From Bog-473 sp963701955 (GTDB lineage Bacteria > Actinomycetota > Acidimicrobiia > Acidimicrobiales > RAAP-2), in the NCBI GenBank assembly GCA_963701955.1, contig OY969694.1:310001-374000 (forward strand): a stretch of 64,000 nt of DNA, written 5' to 3'. The translations under genes and the position numbers were made by a program. How positions within the stretch are numbered: position 1 is the stretch's first letter; the number at the start of each line of letters is the position of its first letter. Below are positions 39,700 through 48,173 of this stretch, piece by piece. Under the pieces are notes generated by a model. The model was not told where the DNA came from and made no database searches. It worked only from the letters and a program-made list of their open reading frames with translations.

Positions 39700-41687
39700 C
39701 ACGAGGCGACGGCGGCCAGGATGTGGTCCCGCAGGCCCAGGACGGAGCGCAACAGGGAATCGGTGGCGTCCTCGATGCCGCGACACACACTGTCGGCCAC
39801 ATAGAGACTGCGAAATTCCGGTGCCTGTGTCACCAGGGCGGCTCGAGCTGTCCGATCAACCCGGTCAGCGTCGTGTTCGAGGTTGGCCACCCGGTCGACG
39901 GCGATCAGGAACTCTTCGAGGTCCTCGGGGGCCGACCCGGCCACGACGAGGCGGGCGAACTCCACCGCCTTGAGGTGCTCTTGGGCGGTCATCACCGCGA
40001 TCGCAGCCAAGGGTTCGAGGATGGGCTGGACGACGGTCCCGCTTTCGCGGTCGAGGAGGGTGAGGAGAAAAACGGATTCTTCCAGACAGTCGATGGCGTC
40101 ATCGGCTGTCGCGGTCAGGGCGGTGACCCCTTGACTGTCCTCCACCCGCCTCGCGGCCTGGCGTTGGGTCATCAGGATTTCATCGGCACGATGCTCCCAA
40201 CGCGCGGCGCGACCCACGGCGCGAGCGAGATACTCGGCGCCTTCGGCAGTTGCCAACCGCAGCAAGGCAGTATGAAGCGACTGGGCACATTCGACCACGA
40301 GGCTGGCGTGCTCAGCGCTGTCGTCGAGAAGCCGGCTGTGGGCTGCCTGGACATGGCGGAGGACCTCCACCCTCAGCTCGTCGCGGATCAAGAGCGCCGA
40401 CTTCCCAGCTAGCAGCCCCTGGGCGGCCGACCACAGCGCGAACTTCGTGATCGCCACGGTGGCATCGCGGCCCAATACGTCGATCAGCGGCTCGCCGTAA
40501 CGGGCCGGCACCTTGGCGGAAAGTTCCACCGCCTCATAGATGAGCCGCTCAGCGCCCAGAGCCAGAAACGCCATGTGGCCGACGTCGTGTGCCGCCGCCC
40601 AGCCCAGCACCTCGATCGCGTCCTGGTTGGACATGAAGAGTCCGAGGCGTTTGCGGGCCCGGTTCCAATCCAATACGAAGACGAGCCGAGAGCCGGCGTG
40701 TTCCAAGAAGGTTTGAAGAGTGGTTCGGTCCGGTGCTCGGTAGGTTCCAACGGTCAAGTGGTGCTCGCCAACACGGGCCGTTTCGCGGTGGTGCTGTGCG
40801 TCCGACCACCTGACGTCGAAGCCCTCGAAGCAGGACTGAAAGAAATGAAGTCGGCGCTGATGAACGTCGGTGTGGGTCAATGTCGCAGTGAGATCGTCTA
40901 CCGCGATGACCACCACGTGGCTGTTGGTGGTTCCGAGGTCGTTTTGGATCAACAGCCTGCCGCCGGCCCGCGTCGCAGTGGTGGCGAGACCAGGATGGTC
41001 GAACTTCAACGCCTCAGTCCGATGGATCCCGCGCATGAAGGCTTCGACTAACTCTGCGTCACCACTGCCGAGGCCATAGACGGCGGCGCCGTCCACGGAG
41101 TCGCTGGCGATCTGAGCTTGCAGGGCGTTCAGCGCCCGGTGCGCGTCCATCACCAGCAGATGAAGTGAGTCGCCACTCTCAGGACGAGCCGACGTGATCC
41201 GGTCGACATAGGTCCCCTCCACCCAGTCGGTGCTCAGATCGGGAGCGTCCGTCGTCAAGGCTTGCAGACGGGCCCGGAACCGTGACCCGCCCTGCACGAG
41301 CCCGCCGGCCAGATCGAGAGGGATGACCATTTCCGCGATCGCGTCGACCAGTTGTCGGTGGATCCGACCAGCCCCGGGGATGACAAACCGATCCGGGCCT
41401 TCCAGGCTCGATGCCTCGACGACGGCGTCGAAGCGGGAATCGATCACGCCGGAGGCGATCCGCTCTTCACGAAGTGACGAGAGCACCGGTGACACCGGGG
41501 TGCCCGCGGTCGCCTCGTCGGCACGGGTTCGTGCCGCTTGTAGCAGGCTCAGGAAGTACTTGGCCCGAGCGTTCGCTTCAAGGCCCCGGTTGACCAGTGA
41601 CGGTAGGAGCAGTCTCGGTTCACCGATCTCGGCAAGAACGGCATGATCGATCTGGCTGGCTGGTGCAACTTGAGCGTTCTCGGTCAC
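39699..41687 (-). CDS. Large protein with C-terminal DUF47/PhoU-like domain
   Basis: A 662-residue soluble protein. The start GTG 41687 follows a strong AGGAGGTGAG; a GTG at 41762 lacks one. The last 200 or so residues are helical and match DUF47: ESVFLLTLLDRESGTVVQPI, DRVANLEHDADRVDRTARAA, VCRGIEDATDSLLRSVLGLR (the ExxxD pairs that bind metal in PhoU-like bundles). The first 450 residues are not recognised; they contain GGRLLIQNDLGTTNSHVVVI, FVLDWNRARKRLG and AAAHDVGHMAFLALGAERLI (an HD-like pair). The stop overlaps the short PPDK start by one base, so the two proteins are made together and probably act together. Confidence 0.6.
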   Translation of the reverse strand: MTENAQVAPASQIDHAVLAEIGEPRLLLPSLVNRGLEANARAKYFLSLLQAARTRADEATAGTPVSPVLSSLREERIASGVIDSRFDAVVEASSLEGPDRFVIPGAGRIHRQLVDAIAEMVIPLDLAGGLVQGGSRFRARLQALTTDAPDLSTDWVEGTYVDRITSARPESGDSLHLLVMDAHRALNALQAQIASDSVDGAAVYGLGSGDAELVEAFMRGIHRTEALKFDHPGLATTATRAGGRLLIQNDLGTTNSHVVVIAVDDLTATLTHTDVHQRRLHFFQSCFEGFDVRWSDAQHHRETARVGEHHLTVGTYRAPDRTTLQTFLEHAGSRLVFVLDWNRARKRLGLFMSNQDAIEVLGWAAAHDVGHMAFLALGAERLIYEAVELSAKVPARYGEPLIDVLGRDATVAITKFALWSAAQGLLAGKSALLIRDELRVEVLRHVQAAHSRLLDDSAEHASLVVECAQSLHTALLRLATAEGAEYLARAVGRAARWEHRADEILMTQRQAARRVEDSQGVTALTATADDAIDCLEESVFLLTLLDRESGTVVQPILEPLAAIAVMTAQEHLKAVEFARLVVAGSAPEDLEEFLIAVDRVANLEHDADRVDRTARAALVTQAPEFRSLYVADSVCRGIEDATDSLLRSVLGLRDHILAAVAS

Positions 41688-42423
41688 TGGGTGTCTCACC
41701 TCCTCACGATCCGGTCGGGTTCGAGACGGCAGCGAACTCTGTGGAGGGCGCTTCGGCGTCACCGGGAGGCGGCAACCGCGCTCCGCAGAGGGTGACGCAA
41801 GACACCTCCGCAGGCCCGACGCCCCTGGCGACCCTACGTGAGGGGGATGTCGCCGACTAGGGGCGAAAGTCCTCGGACAGAGCCCAGCCGGTCAGGGCGG
41901 TTGCGGGACTTCAGCCGTGGGTCGCGCCGGACGACCGTGCCTCGAGGGATGGCCGACGGACCGCGAACGGGACGTTCGAGCCTGGGAGCCTCAAGAGCCG
42001 AGGCGTACGGTGCTTGGTTCTCGAGGAGGGAGGCCCCACGAACTTGGTCGGATTGTCGAAGGCAGGTTCTGACAGTCGAGCCCTCTTGGGTTGAGTGATG
42101 GTGGACCGCTCTCCTACAGGGGCGGACTCGGCGGGCATCGTGGAAGCTGGGTCGACGGAAACCCACGTCAGGGCATTGGAGTGGACACGCCGGAATGCGC
42201 CATCGGGACCAACGCCCCTACCCACCCTGCCTCCGAGATCGCCACAATCCATAGATGGACGCACGTTGGGCCTCGCGGGCTGACGAAGGGCTCATTTCGA
42301 GGTGGTGCGCCGCACCCAGCCTCTCCTCGACGTTGCCCCGGAGGAGCATGCGAGGGATCAAAGAGCGGTGGGAGGTGTTCGTTCAATGGGCGGAGGATCA
42401 GGGATGACGGATCTATCGAGGCT
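41688..42423. other. 736-base region without a protein gene; dense in hairpins
   Basis: No protein-like frame is present between the divergent DUF47-like and hydrolase genes, although a plus-strand frame is open for part of it. Instead the stretch 41792-42110 folds into several nested helices (separate entry). The last 100 bases before 42424 hold only a weak GAGG ribosome site for the hydrolase. Confidence 0.5.
41792..42110 (+). ncRNA. Strongly structured RNA-like region, possibly a group II intron remnant
   Basis: Several helices are seen by eye: CCCCTGGCGAC pairs with GTCGCC...AGGGG around an inner CCCT-ACGTG-AGGG hairpin (41822-41864); CGGTTG pairs with CAGCCG inside an outer CCGG/CCGG (about 41887-41930); CGAAC-GGGAC-GTTCG (about 41964-41978); and AGAGCCGAG pairs with CTTGGTTCT (about 41994-42021). 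The last helix has the GAGC...GUUC form with a G-U pair of a group II intron domain V, although its upper stem is too short. The segment begins GTGACG, near the GUGYG 5' consensus. No reverse transcriptase is present. Confidence 0.4.
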
Positions 42424-43371
42424 ATGAAGCAGGTCACGTCCACGGATCAGTTCACTGTTGACCACGTATCCATCCATGGCCACCGGATCGGCTATCGGCG
42501 TGGTGGCAAAGGCCCCGTGCTCTTGCTGCTCCACGGAATTGCCGGCAGCTCTCTCTCGTGGGTCCCCGCCATGAGGCTGTTGCAGGACGACTACGCGGTG
42601 TTGGCTCCGGACTTCCTTGGACACGGGTCGTCGGAAAAGCCTCTCGGTGATTACTCGCTCGGCAATCTCGCCACCGTTATGCGGGACCTCCTCAACGTCC
42701 TCGGCATAGACCGCGCCACCGTGGTCGGACAATCCTTTGGTGGTGGAGTGGCGATGCAGTTCGCATATCAATTCCCCGGGCGTTGCGAACGCCTGGTACT
42801 TGTCGACGCCGGCGGCTTGGGCCGTGAGGTGAACTGGATCCTCCGCCTCGTGACCCTGCCAGGGGTTGAGTACGTGATGCCGGCCCTGTTCCCGGCATTC
42901 GTGCGGAAATGGGGGGACCCGGTTGCCAGGTTCCTCGGCGAGCGAGGCGTCCGAAACGCTGAGGCGCTGGAAATGTGGCGTTCGTACCGGTCGTTGACGG
43001 AAGGCGAGAACCGTCGCGCCTTCGTCCGTGTCGTGCGGTCCGTGATCGACCCGGGCGGGCAATCGGTGAGCGCGACGGATCGCCTTTACTTGACCGCTCA
43101 TTTGCCCACGCTCATCGTCTGGGGCGACCACGACAGGGTCATTCCGGTGAAGCACGCCTACCTCGCGCACGAGGCCATGCCCAATAGCAAGTTGGAGGTC
43201 ATGGAGGGGGTGGGCCACTTCCCTCAGGTGGAGGAGCCCGAGCGTTTTGTCGAGGTCCTCACGGACTTCTTGCAGACAACGGAGCCCAGCAAATCGGACC
43301 CGGAGAAACTGCTCGACCTGTTGCGTCAGGGCCCAGTGGCACAACCATCCGACGAGTTGCCGAAAACGTGA
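42424..43371 (+). CDS. Alpha/beta hydrolase
   Basis: A 315-residue alpha/beta-fold hydrolase starting at ATG 42424. The oxyanion region is LLLLHGIAGSSLSW, followed by DFLGHGSSEKP, the nucleophile elbow VVGQSFGGGVAMQFA (GQSFGG), the acid in WGDHDRVIPVKHA and the catalytic His in GVGHFPQVEEPE. This is the fold of C-C hydrolases, esterases and haloperoxidase-like enzymes; substrate unknown. The tail (about 285-315) is extra and charged. It is the last gene before the fourth tRNA-Gly fragment. The frame is open upstream to 42091, but this overlaps the structured region and has no coding character. Confidence 0.88.
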   Translation: MKQVTSTDQFTVDHVSIHGHRIGYRRGGKGPVLLLLHGIAGSSLSWVPAMRLLQDDYAVLAPDFLGHGSSEKPLGDYSLGNLATVMRDLLNVLGIDRATVVGQSFGGGVAMQFAYQFPGRCERLVLVDAGGLGREVNWILRLVTLPGVEYVMPALFPAFVRKWGDPVARFLGERGVRNAEALEMWRSYRSLTEGENRRAFVRVVRSVIDPGGQSVSATDRLYLTAHLPTLIVWGDHDRVIPVKHAYLAHEAMPNSKLEVMEGVGHFPQVEEPERFVEVLTDFLQTTEPSKSDPEKLLDLLRQGPVAQPSDELPKT

Positions 43372-43389
43372 CCCGTCTGACCAAACCAC

Positions 43390-43437
43390 CACCTTGCCAA
43401 GGTGAGGGTCGAGGGTTCGAATTCCCGTCTTCAGCTC
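43390..43437 (+). repeat. tRNA-Gly 3'-end fragment (putative attachment site 4)
   Basis: Forty-eight bases match the tRNA-Gly 3' part with a T-stem mismatch, one inserted T (GAATTCCC for GAATCCC) and an acceptor-stem mismatch; CCA is lost. The six bases before it (AAACCACC) are shared with copy 1. It is the rightmost copy and marks the outer end of the island stack. Confidence 0.8.
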
Positions 43438-43444
43438 AATTCGA

Positions 43445-43483
43445 GGCAGTGGTGGTGGGTGTGAGAGACCCACCGCCACTGCC
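43445..43483. terminator. 16-bp stem-loop after the fourth tRNA-Gly fragment
   Basis: GGCAGTGGTGGTGGGT at 43445-43460 pairs with 43468-43483 over 16 bp with one G-U pair and a seven-base loop. It follows the alpha/beta hydrolase gene by 73 bases and precedes the alcohol dehydrogenase promoter region, so it probably terminates transcription between island and downstream genes. Confidence 0.6.
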
Positions 43484-43596
43484 CTGACGCGCGTTCCTCG
43501 GGTGACTAACGTCGGCTGCGGCCAGTGCGATGTTCGGAGCGGTCCGGCAGAAGCGTCGTAGTAAAAGGCTCCTCTGGCAAGAAGGAGGCCGATCTG

Positions 43597-44652
43597 ATGA
43601 GAGCGCTGCGACTCATGGAGTGGAAGTCCGACCCGGTTCTGATGGAGGTGGACGACCCGGTCCCTGGCCCAGGCCAGGTAGTTGTTCGAATCGGGGGTGC
43701 GGGTGTGTGCCACTCGGACCTGCACCTCATGCGCGAATTCGAAGGGGGGTTGCTGCCCTGGGCTCCCCCGTTCACACTCGGACACGAGAACGCAGGCTGG
43801 GTCCATGCGCTCGGCTCAGACGTCACCGACCTGGAGGTCGGCCAACCCGTCGCCGTGTACGGGCCTTGGGGCTGCGGAAGTTGCGCACGTTGCCGGCTCG
43901 GGATCGAGACGTATTGTGAGAATCCGAGGGCAGCTCCGGTGCCCATGGGAGGTGGGGGCCTCGGTTTGGATGGGGGGATGGCCGAGTTCATGCTCGTGCC
44001 TTCTTCTCGGCTTCTCGTTCCACTCCCAGAGGGTCTCGATCCCGTTTCGGCGGCCCCTCTCACTGACGCCGGGCTCACCCCGTATCACGCGGTGCGCCGC
44101 AGCCTGCACAAGCTGGCGCCTGGAACGACGGCCGTCGTCATAGGGGTCGGAGGTCTCGGGCATGTGGCCATCGAGATCCTCAAGGCGACCACCGCGGCAC
44201 GGGTCATCGCCGTGGACACCCGAGACGAGGCTCTCGCTCTGGCTGCCGCCTGCGGTTCCGACCTGACCCTTGCGCCCGATGCGGGTGTCGCGGACGAGAT
44301 CCGTGCCGCTACGGGGGGGCGGGGGGCAGACGTGGTCCTGGACTTCGTCGGCTCGGAATCCACGTTGGCCTTCGGAGCGGCCGCGACGCGAATGCTCGGC
44401 GACCTCACCATCGTCGGTATCGCCGGGGGCACGCTTCCAGTCTCGTTCTTCTCGGTGCCCTACGAAGTCTCGATCCAGACCACCTACTGGGGGAGTCGCC
44501 CCGAGTTGCTCGAGGTCCTCGACCTGGGCGCACGAGGACTGGTGCGGCCCAAGGTCACCACCTTCAACTTGGATACCGCTATGGATGCCTACACGGCCAT
44601 GGAGGCGGGGCGTCTCGAAGGGCGAGCCGTCGTAGTGCCGAGCCAATCCTGA
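43597..44652 (+). CDS. Zinc-dependent alcohol dehydrogenase (MDR family)
   Basis: A 351-residue medium-chain dehydrogenase starting at ATG 43597 after AAGGAGG. The catalytic zinc ligands are in GVCHSDLH (Cys, about residue 37) and LGHENAG (His-Glu); the structural zinc site is GCGSCARCRLGIETYC with four cysteines. The NAD(P)-binding loop is GVGGLGHVA, followed by AVDTRDEALALA (Asp at the end of strand 2, favouring NAD). It interconverts an alcohol and aldehyde or ketone; substrate unknown, but acetaldehyde/ethanol or acetoin would fit the acyl-CoA ligase and 2-oxoacid dehydrogenase genes downstream. Confidence 0.92.
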   Translation: MRALRLMEWKSDPVLMEVDDPVPGPGQVVVRIGGAGVCHSDLHLMREFEGGLLPWAPPFTLGHENAGWVHALGSDVTDLEVGQPVAVYGPWGCGSCARCRLGIETYCENPRAAPVPMGGGGLGLDGGMAEFMLVPSSRLLVPLPEGLDPVSAAPLTDAGLTPYHAVRRSLHKLAPGTTAVVIGVGGLGHVAIEILKATTAARVIAVDTRDEALALAAACGSDLTLAPDAGVADEIRAATGGRGADVVLDFVGSESTLAFGAAATRMLGDLTIVGIAGGTLPVSFFSVPYEVSIQTTYWGSRPELLEVLDLGARGLVRPKVTTFNLDTAMDAYTAMEAGRLEGRAVVVPSQS

Positions 44653-44874
44653 CATGAGCAAAGAATGTCTGTGGCCGTCCAGAACCGAAGGGCGTTTGGC
44701 TCCGAGAATCTCATCAGCGTGCGTGATGTCTGCCGACACCGGGTCCACTTTGGAGGCGAACCCGCCGTCTGCTTTGTGAAGCTGTACCAGGCGGATCTCA
44801 ACACCGAGGCAGCTGGCACCGCTGTCATGGGACCTTCGCCCCTGGTGGGAGTCGATATCCCCGCGAAGACTGGC

Positions 44875-45294
44875 ATGGTGGATCACGAACTCGATGTCAT
44901 TGATCGGACAGTCGAGAAGACCTACGAGTGGCTCCACCAGGTGGCCGAGCGAGACGAGTTCGATGACCCGCACCGGGCGTATCATGTGCTCCGAGCTGTC
45001 TTGCACGCACTGCGCGACCGGGTCGAGCCCAATGTTGCGGCACACGTCGCAGCTCAGCTCCCATTGCTCGTCCGGGGGATCTTCTACGAGGGCTGGGACC
45101 CCGCGAAGACGCCCATGCGGATGTCGCTCACCCAGTTCCTGGCCCGGGTGGAAGAGGAGGCAGGGCTCAAGGGCACGAGCGAAGCGGAGGAGGCTGCCCG
45201 GGCCGTGTTGGCCGTGTGCTGGGCCGAATTGGGTGAGGGCACCATGGGCCACCTGATCTCGGTGCTTCCCTCCGACTTTGCCGTACTCATGTAG
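44875..45294 (+). CDS. DUF2267-domain protein
   Basis: A 139-residue helical protein with the DUF2267 pattern: YEWLHQVAERDEFDDPHRAY, VLRAVLHALRDRVEPN, AAQLPLLVRGIFYEGWDPAK and an FLARVEEEAG segment. Function unknown; in actinobacteria these genes often lie near stress and dormancy genes. The frame is open from 44665, which would add 70 residues without family resemblance; ATG 44875 is preferred because the domain begins there, ATG 44827 is possible. Confidence 0.78.
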   Translation: MVDHELDVIDRTVEKTYEWLHQVAERDEFDDPHRAYHVLRAVLHALRDRVEPNVAAHVAAQLPLLVRGIFYEGWDPAKTPMRMSLTQFLARVEEEAGLKGTSEAEEAARAVLAVCWAELGEGTMGHLISVLPSDFAVLM

Positions 45295-45325
45295 ATCAGT
45301 GAATCAGGACGACTCGGAGGCTGTC

Positions 45326-46324
45326 ATGCAGTATCGGACCCTTCCAGTACCGCCGTCTGTCCGTCCGGCTGATCTGATGACAGCTCAACCGGACGATACC
45401 TCGAGTGCCCGTTGGCCTCGTCGCGTCACACTTCCCGGAGCGCGCACGCTCTCAATGCGCCCGGTGAGACCTTCGGACAGGGCGGGGCTGGTCGCGCTCT
45501 ATGCCGGTCTCCGGGAGGATGACAAGTACCTACGCTTCTTCAGTCGCCATGCCCCGCCTGAGGACTTCGTCGAAGAGATGACGCACGTCGCCGAACGTGG
45601 AGGGTTCGGGTTGATCGCCCTCATGGAGAAGGGGGATGGCCCGAGCCAGATCGTCGGTGAGGCCACCTATCACCTCCTGCCCAACGGCGACGCTGAGCTT
45701 GGCATCACGGTCGCCGAGACGGCGCGGGGATGGCTTGGACCGTTCCTACTCGATGCGCTCCTCACGGAGGCTGCCGCCCGAGGGGTGCCCAACCTCGAAG
45801 CCGATGTGCGGGTCGACAATCGTCGGATGCTCGCCATGCTGCGAGCGAGGGGCTTCGTCGAGATCGATCATGACTTCGCGATTGTTCGAGTCGCCATCGG
45901 CACCACCCAGAATGGCCCCACATGGCCCGGGACACACGACCGCCCCCGACTGCTCGTCGAAGTACCTGGCGGGCGCTGGCACGCCGACGAGGCGGCTCGA
46001 GCAGCCGGGTTCGAGGTACTGGTGTGCCCGGGACCACTCGTCGATCGGACACACTGTCCGGCCCTGCGCGGCGAACCCTGTCCCTTGGCTGCTGGTGCGG
46101 ACGTGATCGTCGACGCCATCCCGGGTGAAGCCGGACGATCCCTCCGAGGAGCCCACCGCAGGGTGCATCCGTCCGTGCCCGTGTGCGTCCAGCTTCCGCC
46201 CGGCGAGTGCGACCACGACGCCTCCGATTCGACAATTCGGCGCGACGCCGACGATGCGGCCGTCATCAGCATTCTGGAGCGACTGGCGAAAGATGCTGCC
46301 GCGCCTGGACCGGGATCCTCGTAG
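45326..46324 (+). CDS. GNAT-family acetyltransferase with extra C-terminal domain
   Basis: A 332-residue protein starting at ATG 45326 after GGAGG. Residues 50-200 form a GNAT domain: SMRPVRPSDRAGLVALYAGL, EDDKYLRFFSRHAPP, VGEATYHLLPNGDAELGITV and a modified acetyl-CoA loop (ARGWLGPFLLDALLTEAAAR) with VRVDNRRMLAMLRARGFVE. The last 110 residues (LLVEVPGGRWHADEAARAAG, RTHCPALRGEPCPLA) form a second, unrecognised domain with three cysteines. It lies directly before an acetyl-CoA-synthetase-like gene; protein acetyltransferases that inactivate such synthetases are often found there, which is the inferred role. Confidence 0.75.
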   Translation: MQYRTLPVPPSVRPADLMTAQPDDTSSARWPRRVTLPGARTLSMRPVRPSDRAGLVALYAGLREDDKYLRFFSRHAPPEDFVEEMTHVAERGGFGLIALMEKGDGPSQIVGEATYHLLPNGDAELGITVAETARGWLGPFLLDALLTEAAARGVPNLEADVRVDNRRMLAMLRARGFVEIDHDFAIVRVAIGTTQNGPTWPGTHDRPRLLVEVPGGRWHADEAARAAGFEVLVCPGPLVDRTHCPALRGEPCPLAAGADVIVDAIPGEAGRSLRGAHRRVHPSVPVCVQLPPGECDHDASDSTIRRDADDAAVISILERLAKDAAAPGPGSS

Positions 46325-46394
46325 TGGTGCCGGCGAAGCACCGTGACCGGGATGGGGCCACAGCGTCCATCGCCGTGCCAAGGGATGTGGTGCG

Positions 46395-48173
46395 GTGGTG
46401 AGGAGGGCAGCGATCGCCAAACCTCCGCAAGGGCCTGGGGTCCTTCCTCCCAACCTCGTCGACTACGACTCGGCGTACGCACGGTTCAGCTGGGAGTCTG
46501 CCCGGGGGGAGCTCGACGGTCTTCCAGCGGGCGGGATCAACATCGCGCACGAGGCCGTCGATCGCCACGCGCTCGGTGCGGCCCGGGGCAAGGTAGCGCT
46601 CCGGTGTCTAGGCCGAGACGGCAGCGCACGCGACATCACGTACGGTGAGCTCTCGGAACTCACGAGCCGCTTTGCGCAGGCGCTCGACCATCTGGGAGTT
46701 GGCGTCGGAGACCGGGTCTTCGTGCTCCTGCCTCGGGTTCCCGAGCTCTATGTTGCCGCGCTCGGCACGCTCAAGCACCGCAGTGTTCTCTGCCCTCTCT
46801 TCTCTGCTTTTGGGCCCGAGCCGATACGCCAGCGCCTCCAGATCGGGGAGGGCCGGGTGCTGGTCACGACATCGGGCCTCTACCGTCGGCGGGTGACGTC
46901 CAACCGAGATGCCCTCCGCAGCCTCCAGCACGTGCTCGTCATCGACGGCCCAGCCCCTGAAGGCACGATTCTCCTCCCGGAGCTACTCGCCCAAATGCCG
47001 GGGACCTACGAAATCTCCACCACTGACCCCGAAACGATGGCGCTCCTCCATTTCACCAGTGGAACCACGGGAACTCCCAAGGGTGCCGTCCACGTCCATG
47101 AAGCTGTCGTGCAACACCACGCCACCGGGTCCCTCGCGCTTGACCTCCATGCCGACGACGTCTTCTGGTGCACTGCCGACCCGGGCTGGGTCACCGGTAC
47201 CTCATATGGGATCATCTCCCCGCTGACCCATGGCGTGACGAGCATCACCGACGAGGGTGACTTTGAGATCGGACGCTGGTATTCCACGTTGGCGGATCAC
47301 CGCGTCACCGTCTGGTACACCGCGCCGACGGCACTGCGGATGCTCATGGCCGCAGGCGCCGAGCCGGCCCGGGCACACGATCTTTCGGCGCTCCGTTTCA
47401 TCGCCAGCGTCGGTGAGCCACTCAACCCCGAGGTGATCAACTGGACGAATGCGACCCTTGGCATCCCCGCCCATGACAACTGGTGGCAGACCGAGACTGG
47501 TGGGATCATGATCGCCAACTTCGCAGCGCTGACGATTCGTCCCGGCTCCATGGGAAAGCCGATGCCGGGCGTGGAGGCGGGGATCCTCGAGCGCGACGAC
47601 GAGGGGAGGATCGTCCTCCGTCCGGATGGTATGGCGGTCGAGGTCGCGGACGGCACCGACGGCATGCTCGCCCTTCGGCCGGGTTGGCCATCGATGTTCC
47701 GAGGCTACCTCGGTGAGCCCGAGCGGTCCAAGGCCTGCTTCGCCGGTGGCTGGTATATCAGTGGAGATCTGGCTCGCCGCGACGAGGAAGGCTATTTCTG
47801 GTTTGTCGGGCGTGGTGATGACGTCATCAAATCGGCTGGGCATCTGATCGGTCCGTTCGAGGTCGAGTCGGTGCTCATGGAGCACCCCTCCGTCGTCGAG
47901 GCGGGCGTCATCGGGGTTCCTGATGCAGTTGCGGGGGAGGTGGTCAAGGCCTATGTGGTGCTGCATCAGGATGTCGACCCGACCGATGATCTCCGCCTCG
48001 AACTGATCGGGTTCGCCAGGAGGCGTCTCGGCGCAGCCATTGCTCCCCGAGACGTCGCATTCGCCGAACACCTGCCTCACACCCAAAGCGGGAAGATCGT
48101 TCGAAGGCTGCTCAAACAGCGCGACCTGGGTCTGCCCGAAGGTGACACGTCGACACTCGAGGCAACTCCGTGA
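46395..48173 (+). CDS. AMP-forming acetyl/acyl-CoA synthetase
   Basis: A 592-residue adenylate-forming enzyme starting at GTG 46395. Motifs: LHFTSGTTGTPKGAVHVHEA (P-loop, A3), WWQTETGGIMI (A5), GWYISGDLARRDEEGYFWFV (A7), GRGDDVIKSAGHLIGPFEVE (A8), and the catalytic lysine in LPHTQSGKIVRRLLK (A10). The order and the WWQTETGG motif favour acetate or another short acid. The A10 lysine is the usual site of inactivating acetylation, and a GNAT gene lies next door. Its stop overlaps the E1-alpha start by four bases (GTGA), so acetyl-CoA formation and the 2-oxoacid dehydrogenase are co-expressed. Confidence 0.92.
   Translation: MVRRAAIAKPPQGPGVLPPNLVDYDSAYARFSWESARGELDGLPAGGINIAHEAVDRHALGAARGKVALRCLGRDGSARDITYGELSELTSRFAQALDHLGVGVGDRVFVLLPRVPELYVAALGTLKHRSVLCPLFSAFGPEPIRQRLQIGEGRVLVTTSGLYRRRVTSNRDALRSLQHVLVIDGPAPEGTILLPELLAQMPGTYEISTTDPETMALLHFTSGTTGTPKGAVHVHEAVVQHHATGSLALDLHADDVFWCTADPGWVTGTSYGIISPLTHGVTSITDEGDFEIGRWYSTLADHRVTVWYTAPTALRMLMAAGAEPARAHDLSALRFIASVGEPLNPEVINWTNATLGIPAHDNWWQTETGGIMIANFAALTIRPGSMGKPMPGVEAGILERDDEGRIVLRPDGMAVEVADGTDGMLALRPGWPSMFRGYLGEPERSKACFAGGWYISGDLARRDEEGYFWFVGRGDDVIKSAGHLIGPFEVESVLMEHPSVVEAGVIGVPDAVAGEVVKAYVVLHQDVDPTDDLRLELIGFARRRLGAAIAPRDVAFAEHLPHTQSGKIVRRLLKQRDLGLPEGDTSTLEATP

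Noticed and set aside
42091..42423. N-terminal extension of the alpha/beta hydrolase frame
   Set aside because: It covers the structured RNA-like region and has no conserved hydrolase sequence; the domain begins at ATG 42424.
15904..43437. The tRNA-Gly-like fragments as additional tRNA genes
   Set aside because: All lack the acceptor 5' strand and D arm, so no cloverleaf can form; they are 3'-end duplicates.
44665..44874. Seventy-residue N-terminal extension of the DUF2267 protein
   Set aside because: No similarity to the domain and no ribosome site; kept only as an alternative start.
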